Source: Notospermus geniculatus
Lineage: Eukaryota; Nemertea; Pilidiophora; Heteronemertea; Lineidae
Reading direction: 5' to 3'
Assembly (NCBI GenBank): GCA_002633025.1
Contig: NMRB01000585.1
Coordinates: 258,306 to 322,305 of the forward strand
DNA length: 64,000 nucleotides
A program made the position numbers and the translations under genes. The notes under the pieces were generated by a model that saw only the letters and a list, made by a program, of their open reading frames with translations, was not told the origin of the DNA and made no database searches. Within the stretch, counting starts at the first letter, position 1. Every line of letters begins with the position of its first letter. Positions 39,201 through 51,100 of this stretch are shown here, in pieces.

Positions 39201-42115
39201 AGATATTTAAATGCTGACGCCCTGTATTTTTGGTTTCCGCCACCTGGTGGCCAAGCTAAGCGTCAAATCGGACCGAAACTTGGGGTCATAGGTCATCTGA
39301 CCTAGGGGTATACATGTACCAAATATCAGGCCAATAGCACCTGCGGTTATGAAACGTGCCACTTAAAGGCAAAATTTTGAACTTTGACCTCTGTGACCTT
39401 GAAAAGTAGGTCAAACCAAAAACCCGTCATCAGGGCTCACAGCACTATTCAGTCAAAATATAATAGTAAATATAGTTGGAAAACCGTAGAATTATAGTGA
39501 AAATATAGTATGTTTTGACAATGTCACCACATAAAATCAATGCAATTCAAATTGATTTAACAGTTTAAAGGAGCTATCTTGTAAGAACAAGAACAATGGA
39601 GAGCGTGGCATATGCCCCCAACCGGTATGTTGTTTATGGGCATATGGCCCACACGGCACATTTGGGGGAAGCGGTGGTGCTGGTGAACCTTCCCTCATAG
39701 AAACAAGCCCTCATAAAAAATTCAGGTTGACCTTCTCAAGTTAATTGATGGAAACAAAATGTTAACCGAAATGTTAACGTTGGAGGTCAGGGGCAAAAAA
39801 CTAATAGCCAAACCAATTCCGTTCGTCTTCTTTCATTTTCCTAGGCTACTGCATCATCCCATGTGTTGTATGACTGTACTGAGTAGGGCCCACACAAGTG
39901 ATTCCCAGTGCACCTTAAAGTAGAAAGAAAAACAATTTATATCAACGCTGTGTCACACAAAGTAGGCTGTAAATGGTTCAAAAAGGACACTATCTGGCGT
40001 ATGTCCAGGATTTCAAGCAGAGGGACCATTACAGGGGGAAGCTCGAGGGGGGAGTGCGAGGGGGGTGTCCCCCCTCGCGTTGGAAATTTTGTAAAATCTG
40101 CACACCGAAGATGCCAATTCCCAGTATTTCAGCCTTGAACATATCTTAAAAATTTCAGGGCCTAGATGTGAGTTCCGAGAGACTTCCAACCTCAGCCAGC
40201 AGATAAAGGCCTACTATGGACGTCACTATGTCTTACCTTTTGTAATGGTCCAACAGCTGAGGTGTGAGTGGGGATCTTGTGTGGTCACCAAGGCTTGTTG
40301 AGCCAAGTTTCTCCCAATACAGTCACACACAATCACATGAAAAAGACACAAAATACAAGATGTTAAGATTCCAAATAGAGGGGACACACATATTTGATTC
40401 AACAACAAGAAATGATCAATCAAAAGGCGATTTTAACACAATGTTTTACCTTTGTTCACCCCCTCCCAAAAAATATAGTAAATATAGTGCAAAATCTCAA
40501 TAAAATACAGTAAATATAGTGATATAGTAAATATAGTAACAGGCTGCCAAAAATATAGTATATATAGTAAATATAGTGTCGCTGTGAGCCCTGGGTACAG
40601 GTATGCATCATATGCCAGGCACTGGCAATGTGTATGATGGGCAGGCATTGCACAAAGTGACTGAACGGCAGGCCTTGCCGTTTAAGGGGAGCTAAAATGT
40701 GCATGCGCCTTGCAAACAATAGCATTTCTGATGTTTGCGAGGCGCATGCACATTTTAGCTCCATTCCTCATGTTCCTCAGTCAGGGGACATTCCTTAAAG
40801 GAGCTCGACGTCCAAGTTGTAAACAAGCTGGTTTGTTTACAAACAGTGGCCAGCAAACTAGTTTTATTCCTTCGTGAAGGTGGCAGCACCAGTACGCCCC
40901 GTGATCGTTAGACTGGTGCCCAGTCCAATGCAACTCACTCACGATATTCACGTCAGTACATATCACCGACAATAGGTGGCAGCACCGCAGGCGTCGCGTG
41001 GATAGAGAACCAGTGAGTGAGTGTTTACAACTTGGACGTCCAGCTCCTTTAAAATAAACTGATATTGACAATGGCAGTTCCACAAACATGACAAACCTGT
41101 CCGATGGCAGTTATAGCAATTTGCGCAATGGTTATGGCATGTGTCATAGGTCATCTGACCTAGGGGTATATATGTACCAAGTTTCAGATCAATAGCTCCA
41201 GCAGTTACGAAACGTGCCCTGCTAACGGAACACGACGGACGACGACGACGGACGCAGACCCACGACAAGAGCTCACCCCAGGTGAGCTAATAAAGAAAAG
41301 CACATTACATTGTAAACAGCACAAAATGCAGGAGACCTAAATACTTACCCCAATCTTTACATCGATGCTCCACTCACCCAGGTCTGCAAACTGCGGTATG
41401 ATATAGTCGAAGGAAATAACACCTGTAAAATAGGACAAAATGATTTTTTTTTAAAACTGCACCAATCATGAAATTTGGATTCAATTAAAGAAGTCAGTTG
41501 TGGAAATTTAGGTTCCATCACCCACTATGCGGTATTTCACAAAATAAGTCTGAGTGAAATGTGTAGAGTACTCATGAAGTTGGGCCAACATCAATTTAAG
41601 GAATTGATACCGAACTGGAGGTATTGGTCGTCTCACCAAACCCGCGAGGGTGGAGCTAAAATGCAGACCTAAACCCGAGGCGCTTCGCCGAGGGTTTAGG
41701 TCGGAATGACAGCTCCACCCGAGCGGGTTTGGTGAGACGACCAACGGCATCCGGCTCGCGGATGACGCTACGTCGATGACGCGACGTCACTGTGTAACAA
41801 CATGTACATCGTGTACATCGGTGTGCAGCGCTAGGCCCAACAAGCTGCAGGAGCCGAAATGAGACAGCAGGGCACTTTCTTCAACGGATTTTCCGCAGGA
41901 TGTGTAGCTTATGATACAAAACATTCTTGGGATATGTCAGTGAGTATGCATCTCGCCCATATTCTTTGCACTGCCTCTCTGAATGCTCGAAGCGAGAAAC
42001 ACAAGTGGGCGGGTTTTGGTTGCGACACCAAAGCCCAGGGTGGTTAAAACGAGGCTAATGCATTATCCATTGAAAACAAGGCTCACTGTGACCAAGGTGG
42101 TTTAGAATTGGCAAT

Positions 42116-42148
<33 letters not shown>

Positions 42149-45100
42149 GTGCAGGGCAAGAATACTTACCATTTTTGTCTGCCTTGCCAGCTGTCCTCAA
42201 CTGATACATATCATTCTTCGGACTCTATAGAGATAGGACAAAAAATATGATGTTTGTCCGATGGTTGATATTTCAGATACATAAGTATGGTCAAAAATAC
42301 TATTTTTGTTATGGTGAATGAATGAATTTGTGCGGCGGTCTACAAAAACCCGGCGGATTTCGCATTTGATGAAAGTGTTAATGGTCTTGGTGAACCCGCA
42401 CATTTCGATAGCTGAAATGTACTACGGAACAGGTAAACAGTAGCAGATCAATGCACAGGCAATCTGACACCCCTTGTTGATCATTCCGTAACATCCGCCG
42501 GGTTTTCCTAGACGCCACACACATGATCTGGAATTTCAATCGCCAATCGACGAAGGTCTGCATACCACTATTAAATCAATATGTTTGTAAGTTGTATTAT
42601 TCAGTTGTATTATGAANAGATACACCTATGATAAAAATTTGGAGAAGATCTAGTCATTAGTTCAGGAGTTATTGCACTTTTTGTGTTTTCGGTTTCCGCC
42701 ACCTGGTGGCCAAGCTAAGAGTCGAATCGGACCGAAACTTGGTGTCATGGGTCATCTGACCTAGGGGTATATATGTACCAAGTTTCAGATCAATAGCTCT
42801 GGCGGTTACAAAACGTGCCCTGCTAACGGAACACGACGACGACGGACGCACAACCATTGTATAAGCTCACCACGGTGAGCTAAAAATCCCCAATGGTTGG
42901 CATACATTCTCAATTCAGGGAACTTCCATGTGTTAGGCCAGACTTTTTTTATACCTTGTTTAGCGAACCCGCCGACGTCCGTAATTCCAAAAAAAAAATT
43001 TAAAAAAAAATTATTTTTGACCATTTAGCGAACCCGCCGACGTTCAAAATCGCTCAAAATAGAAAAAAAATAAATTTTTATCTTTATTTTTATTCTGACC
43101 GCCGCCCTTCCCGCCCGAGAAGTCTAATCAGCTCACGGCACCTAACATCATGAACAGAGCCACACTATGAGACCAATCACAATCATCATCTTATGAGTGG
43201 TCTGTCATGGTTAGAACAGTGAATATTTATTTTGAAATAAAATTTTATTTTTATTCCTTCCTCCGCTCTGCTTGTTTTACAGAATGCTTTTGTGAAGGGA
43301 GGAAATAAATTTTTATTTTTATTTTTTTCCCGACCACCTCCACAAATCTCTGCAAATTGAAGTGCGCTAAACAAGGTATAAAAAAAGTCTGGCCTTATAC
43401 AGTCGCACGCAGATTTAGGGGGTGCAGCGGGCACGCCTCCCTTTATGGCGGCAGAGTGGTGTTTTTTGTGCCTCAGATGCCTGGAAAATGCATATCTGGC
43501 ATCCCATTTTTGAAAATTTTCTGGGGGCCATCCCCCTTTCTGGAAATCCTGGATCCGCCCTCGTCATTCTAGGCGAACTGGAAAAATCAGTATGTTATTT
43601 TGACGATTTCCATGAAAAAAAAACCGAATATAAATATACCCTACCAAAGTACCAGCATTCTCGCTCCTTTTGAAGTGCATGTGAAGTGTGATTGATTCCA
43701 CGAAGGGTTTCATTCCCATAAAGGTATGGATACATATCAATTACTGTAAACCGTGAAATTTTCGCGACGCTAAAAGTTGGTGAATTTATCACTTTTGAAA
43801 AATGCGAAGACTAATTTCCGTGTTTACCTTCATAATTCAATGGAAAATGCATAAGGCTTTGTATTTTCGCGCTGTTTAAGTTCGCGTTTTGGCCCATGAC
43901 CGCGAAAATAAAACGCACGCGAAAATTTCACGGTTTACAGTGTGACAGATTTTAAAAGCATTCCATTGGTCGATACTCACATTGGTTATTGTAATCTCCT
44001 TGGACTCGCCTGAAAAATAACAACAAAATCATTAACAACATCATCAGATTTTTAAAATAAATTTGAAGTGCCTGTCACATCGATACACAACTGCAGAAGC
44101 AGGCAAACTGCTGACTTATTTTAGATTTGAATGCAAATACAGTGTATCTCTTAAAGTGATGTTTTAAAATGGTCGTGTTTTCAAGAATAAATGATAAATA
44201 CACACTGAGCTAACGTAGACAACATTGGGAGAGAACATAATTGCACTGCACTGTAAAAACCTTTACAACTTTTACTAGTATCATGGTATTTGGTACCGGT
44301 ACACAAGTAAATTGGACTTTAGTTTTGATCACATCTTCAAGATGGCAGCACCACTGCAAGTTAACTGCTGAAGAAAGTCTATCTAACGGCTGAGTATATA
44401 CTCTCGTAAATTGTCCAAGACACCAGGGGTTGAATTTCATGGTCAGAGGGGCACAGCAAACTTTGCTGTGGGTATCCTGAGAATAATGAGGGCACCAAGG
44501 CAATTCTGAGGGGAGAAAAAGGGCACCAAGGCGATTCATGTGATGAACAACAGGGCACCACAGCATTGTCTCCCGCGGGCATTGTCTGCCATTCACCTTG
44601 ACCTCGTTGACGAAATATTAACATAATTTACTGACCTCATTTTCAATACCACCAATCACAAGAAATCCTGGATGCCGCGAGTCTCGCGCAGGAAACTTGG
44701 AAACTGAACAGCGCGTGAACATGTATGTAATGGCATGTTCCTCATCAACGACAATCGCGGTGTGCAAGACTTAAATATGGCGCGACAATACTGCGTACTT
44801 TGGTTGATACAATGTTTCAGCTGTTCGTTTGATTAGTAGGCTTCCTACCAGCGTTTTTGTCGATGTTCATTGACATAAGATTGATAGGAAGGGCACATGG
44901 ATTACAGGGGAAAGGGGCACGGCATTGTACTGCCGTGGAAGGACGTATTAAAGGAGGGGCTTTACGGCAAACGGGCAGGGCAACCACGGCATTTGCCGTG
45001 GTTGCCGTGGGGAAATTCGACCCCTGAGACACGCACAGGTTATCATTGTGTACGTGATAAATTTTATTTGTATCTATCTTTATGTTACAACGGTTCCTAA

Positions 45101-48100
45101 TTCAGTTGACCGTTCTTATCATTACTGTTAGCCACTTGATCTGACATCATTATGAGTTTGTTACATTGTGTAAGTATCTTTAATGAGATTTCTGCAGGCA
45201 TCCAGTAGTCTTGAACGTTAGTTGTGGTGTTGATATTTTTGGTGACTGGGAGAGGGGAATGTGGATGGTAGTCAGCTGCCCTGCATTCAGAGAGACTTTA
45301 GTGAAAAGTCTCTCTGAATGCAGGGCAGCTGACAGGGATCTGTGGTTATAAGTATTTATTAGCAATTGCAGATTTGTAGGGAAATGGAAGGGCTGGGGAG
45401 ATATTCATCCTGCGACAAAACGTTTTCAGCAAAAAAAATAAACAGAGAAACTGACACGTGAAAAAAATAAAAATTCCCATCGCAAGGCTCGAACCCGGCA
45501 CCCCGGATTCAGAGCCGGACGCTCTACCGATGCGCCAGCCGGCCACGTCATGACGGTAGCTGCTCAATAAATGTTTATAAACATATCCCAGCTACTCAAC
45601 ATATTTTTATGTTAATTAAAAATGACGTTGCAAATCAGAATAATCTTCCAAAAATCGCATTTTACAACATCCACAGAGCAAGTCCCCAGCAAATCTGTCA
45701 GCGTATCGCTACATAATGTACCCATCCACGTTCACAGTCACTAAAAACGTGAACCAACCGTCCGGTATATTCCATCTGGACATTAGGTGCATATTTCCTA
45801 TGAGTCCAGTTCTATTGATTGACCCGTGACAAGTCTTTGGCTAGCTTCGCTGTTGGCCGCTACGCGGCGCGTTGGGCCCTTGCGTCTAGGCCTAATACTA
45901 AATTGTAAGTCACCATTCAGTCACTTTAGAATTTATGTATTTAGATAACAATGACTATTATATATTCTTAAACTTCTAAAATAGTCAATATCTTTGTGGT
46001 TAACTCTTTCAGCCAGGCGATTTTTCCGCCGCGACTTCCAGATCCTAGGCGATTTTTTTCAGAAGAAAAAAAACTTCAAGATTTTTTTAAAGAAACTACT
46101 TTACCAATCTTATTTTGTAGAAAATAGGGTTTAGGGGTGGACGGATATATTCGTCCATAGGATTTGAGAATGATTTTGGCAAACGGATATATCCGTCCAT
46201 AGGGCTGAAAGAGTTAATATCGAATGGAATTTCAGGTGTGGGGCAACCGGTAAATCGGGATGGTTATTTCATTGAATTAGCATAATTTCTGTCATAATTT
46301 CTAAATGCATTTTGCAGATAATTTCAGATATTAATGTACCTTACTGACTCAAGAGCAAGTCACAAATTTACATACCATTCCCAATGTTGGACACCGTCTT
46401 TTCTGCGTTGGGGAATTTCGTCCCTTTTGCATTCGTGAGGGAGGCTGCCACGTTGACACCAGATGCTCCGGAGATGGAAACCGTCAGCTTGTAATCTTGA
46501 CCTTGCCGGATTGATTTGGGGCTGATGACACTGTACCCTCTGCAAGATAAGAATGATTTCTGAAGTGGAAATTGGCCCCTCAAGAACCAACGGCATTATG
46601 TGGAAGAACTTCTTTTGTCATTGATATGGGCCCTTTGAAAATTGATCAAAGGGCAGCTACGCTTCAAAATCCACGGAAGTCAAACCTTTCGTCGATGAAT
46701 TCAACATTTGAGATTTTCTTCAATGAACTTCAGCTGATACTTAGGCCACACTTTTTTTATTTATTGGATTACGGATCCCCCCTCCCAGGTTTTTTGAAAA
46801 TGTTGAGAAAAAAAAATTCCCGATGGTCTATTTTGTGTTGTTTTTTTCCCGCCGACCACTAGGTGCAACGTAAAAGATATTTAAATGCTGACGCCCTGTA
46901 TTTTCAGGATATAGGCCCCTATGTAGGCCCTATCTCTTGTTCTACTGTTGCATCAATAAAAGGTTTTATTTCTTTTTTACCACATTTCACTTTTTTCATT
47001 CCCTCCCCCTTGAATTTCTGCGACGCATAGCACGTAACACTCGGGAAAAAATTAAAAAGTCAAAGATTTTTGTATTTCATTTTTATTTTTATTCCCTCCC
47101 CTCCTACATAGGTTTCGGCCTGAAAAATCCGTAATCCAATAAATATAAAAAGTGTGGCCTTAACCCTTTTATGTCCACTCTCAACAAACAATGAGCAGTC
47201 AAAATTGGAGACCTGTTTGTTCAATTCAATAACTATGTTATCAGCGCTCATCTACAACTCAGATGGCACAGATAGTGTGATAGACTGCTACAACCACCAT
47301 TAGGCTTCCTTTACATAGAAGTAAACGGTATACAAAAATGCCGGTCAACAATGAATGGCTTCACGGTCGTGAATCCATTTGAAGCCTTGTTAACCGGCGT
47401 TTTCGTATACCATACTTCTGTGTATAAAAGGAAGCCTATGTTTCATTTTTTCAGATTTCGGCGCTGACCCAAGTTGGGGACATCATATTACAATGTATTG
47501 CCAATAATGTTGAATCATGTGAGTGGTCATGACTGGTAATTTTCAGTTGAAAACAAAAGGAAACCAAACTTCTGGTCCACAAATATTTATTTGGGGTTCC
47601 CTGGCCCCAAATTCTCAGTACCGGTAGATAAATCCCAAATTGGCGTAAACGAGAAAGATCTGCACACTTCTGCCGAAATCGCAAACAGAACCTCGGTCTG
47701 AAACTGAATGACGTGACGCAGAGAACCCCACAAATCAGTGAATTCGACGACGTTGTGTCAGACTCGACATGCTCGACCATTGCTGAATCATGGATTGTGT
47801 CACGTCAGCTGGTTTCAGGTCGAGGTTGTGTTTGCGATTTCGGCAGAAGTGCGCAAATCTGGGAATTTGGGCTTTGTCTATAATGGGCTAGACATGCTGG
47901 ACAGCTCAGTGTTCTGATATCATCACAACAATATGACATAAACAGGAATGTGGAAATTAGCCAAGGTCAAAATATGATGATACCCGCCAGTACATTTGCT
48001 TCTGAATGATATCATGTCCTAGTTTGAAAGAATATTCTAAAGCATTCATTAGACTTAAAATGTTATTATAGAATGTTATGTAGGACAGACATGGTTATGA

Positions 48101-51100
48101 CATGAAAGAGCCGCTTTGTAAACTCTTTCATCAGACACATTGTGTTGGAGAATATAATGAGCTACCTGACAAACCTAGGTAATAATCAAGGACACCTACA
48201 GAATAATTTAGGATCAGACTTCGAGAGATCTTCAAAAGGAAGAATTAGAGAAAAGTTGACATGATTTTGACATGATTTCTGCAGGCCCAGGGCCACTGGT
48301 TTACCGATACGGAGGACGCATAGAAATTCGCCAGGCTGTCGGCGACGCTGTTGCCAGGCCAAATCGCTGGAGGAACTAAGAGCACCTCCAGTGAGTACGC
48401 TTGTAATTGTAGATGACCATTCGTCGACCTGTGGCACGTAGAAGCAGATGCATTTTTTGGTTTTCGTGAAGATTTGCCTCACGGTAGTAATTTTCGTCCG
48501 AGAATTAACCTGTACGAGGATTTTACTGATGATGAATTCATGAGAAAATATCGACAGCTAGCGACCCGCTAGCAGTAGAGGACGCATACTAATCCGCCAG
48601 CACTGTCGGCGACAGTAAATGAGCGAGGTCATCGCATGTCCTTGCCAAGTGGGCAACCTATTACGAAATTCTGAGAAGGGAAACAATGGAAATGCCTGTG
48701 GGGCCCACGATGGCAGCCCGATACGCACTTCCAACAGCTTATCGGCGTACTTCACTAGCGGGGTCCTATCGACGGTTCTATGCAGCCTCCAGAATTACCC
48801 CGATACAGTATCAGGCGACAAGGTCCCGCTAGGGACTAGCAAGCCGTTCACTAGCGGAGTTTCTATGCGGTCCCCCAGATGATCCTAGTTTTTCCACCAT
48901 GAACAGTCTGTCCCCGGATATGGAACACCAAGGCACCGTCACAGTCCAATGACGGGGCATAATGGCCACTTCCAAATTATCACAATGCCTTTCTTCTTTT
49001 CCTATACCGGTACCACGCACACTACACTTCCTATGCATTGAACAAGCTCAGAACAAAAAGACAAGGTTAGCAGTTTGTTTTGCAATAGGAATTGAAATCT
49101 CAGACGAAGCACTTTTCTCCTCTGCCAACTTCACTTGATTTGATAAAGGTGTGACTGCTGAAGAACGGTCATTGCGGTTTTTCATCAGCATTTTCTGCTG
49201 CAAACACTGGAGAATGCGGAAGTGACCAATGTTTTTTTTCAAAATCTTGCCCGAGCAGTAATAATCACTTTTGGATCGCGCAGATTGTGAAGACGCAGAT
49301 TTTTGTGTCGCAATGTTGTAGCGTAATGCTATGACAAAGTATGACCTAAAAACTGTCTTGAACATACTTGACAAATGTCCGAACATATGTTGTCCTTTTG
49401 GCATGATAATAATAGCGATGAATACGTGTTTCTCTTGTTGTACAATTTCAAAACGAATGGCACCATATGGTACATTCTGATTCATTATTTATCAATTTAG
49501 ACAATGGAGCATACAGAGTGGTACTTCGGGTTGGGCAAAGACCCAAATCTTGGAAGCCTATGTGGGACACCCAGAAGAAGACACAGTCTACTTCTTTGGC
49601 TGAATGGGTGAATGTCGTCCAGTCCTGATCCTAGGATATCAGGCTAGTGGTTATCAGATGATGGATGTCATGGCTGACGTCATGATGTGATGTCATGCAG
49701 ATGATACACATGATATGTATGATACTATAGTAGCCACCTAATCCAGATATTTTACAACCCTACATTAATTGAATGGTTAAATAATTCCCAGGTGAGTTGT
49801 TTCAGGTTATGTTTATGACATGTATGACATCACAGTGACATTTACTGTATCTGGAAGGAGTAAACATACACTGAATCACCCTCAGGATTCTGTGCCATTA
49901 AATTCATTGTTTGTGTTGGTGTTTGTTAAATCAATGCCAAATAGAGTGATATCATCCATGCATCCATCATTCATAATTCAGGGTATTTCAAAACAGGCAA
50001 ACATAAGGGGCAACTATGTACAGTCGACAGTGTTCTCGCCAGGATTTTAATCAATCAGGGCGCACCATGTGCCGACGAAGTCGGCACCGCGCGCCGTAGG
50101 CGCGCCCCGGGCGGGGGGTCTGGGGGCCCTCCCCCAGAAAATTTTGAATTCTAGATGCCAGGAGATGCGATTTCCAAGCATCTGAGGGGGATTTTAGCAT
50201 TCCAACGAAAGCCGTTTATCGGCATTTTTTTACCCGAGTTACTGACGATCGCGATGTCCGCCCGACCGCCNNNNNNNNNNNNNNNNNNNNNNNNNNNNNN
50301 NNNNNNNNNNNTCTGTCCCCGGATATGGAACACCAAGGCACCGTCACAGTCCAATGACGGGGCATAATGGCCACTTCCAAATTATCACAATGCCTTTCTT
50401 CTTTTCCTATACCGGTACCACGCACGCTACATTTCATATTTGCATTGAACTAGCTCGGAACAAAAAGACAAGGTTAGCAGTTTGTTTTGCAACAGGAATT
50501 GAAATCTCAGAAGAAGCACTTTTCTCCTCTGCCAACTTTACTTGATTTGATAAAGGTGTGACCGCTGAAGAACGGTCATTGCGGTTTTTCATCAGCATTT
50601 TCTGCTGCGAACACTGGAGAACACGGAAGTGACCAATGATTTTTTTCAAAATATTGCCCGAGCAGCAAGAATCACTTTTGGATCGCGCAGATTGTGAAGA
50701 CGCAGATTTTTGTGTCGCAATGTTGTAGCGTAATGCTATGACAAAGTATGACCTAAAAACTGTCTTGAACATACTTGACAAATGTCCGAACATATGTTGT
50801 CCTTTTGGCATGATAATAATAGCGATGATTATACGTGTTTCTCTTGTTGTACAATATTTCAAAGCGAATGGCACCATATGGTACATTCTGATTCATATTT
50901 ATCAATTTAGACAATGGAGCATACAGAGTGGTACTTCGAGTTGGGCAAAGACCCAAATCTTGGAAGCCTATGTGGGACACCCAGAAGAAGACACAGTCTA
51001 CTTGTTTGGCTGAATGGGTGAATGTCGTCCAGTCCTGATCCTACACACTAATTCCTAGCCCAAGCCCCTAACCCTACCCCAACCCTGACCCTCAACCCTT

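Noticed and set aside
45475-45552. tRNA gene on the minus strand
   Set aside because: Box-like motifs present but the acceptor stem does not pair and the anticodon stem has a mismatch; SINE-derived.
48186-48482. 98-codon minus ORF as an extra TEP exon
   Set aside because: No family motif, and part of it is repeated at 48560-48620 as non-coding sequence.
49048-49485. 145-codon minus ORF with a 150-codon counterpart at 50434-50886
   Set aside because: Open in both copies, but the copies are near-identical alleles, so this is not independent evidence; no domain, signal or splice context. Worth a transcript check only.
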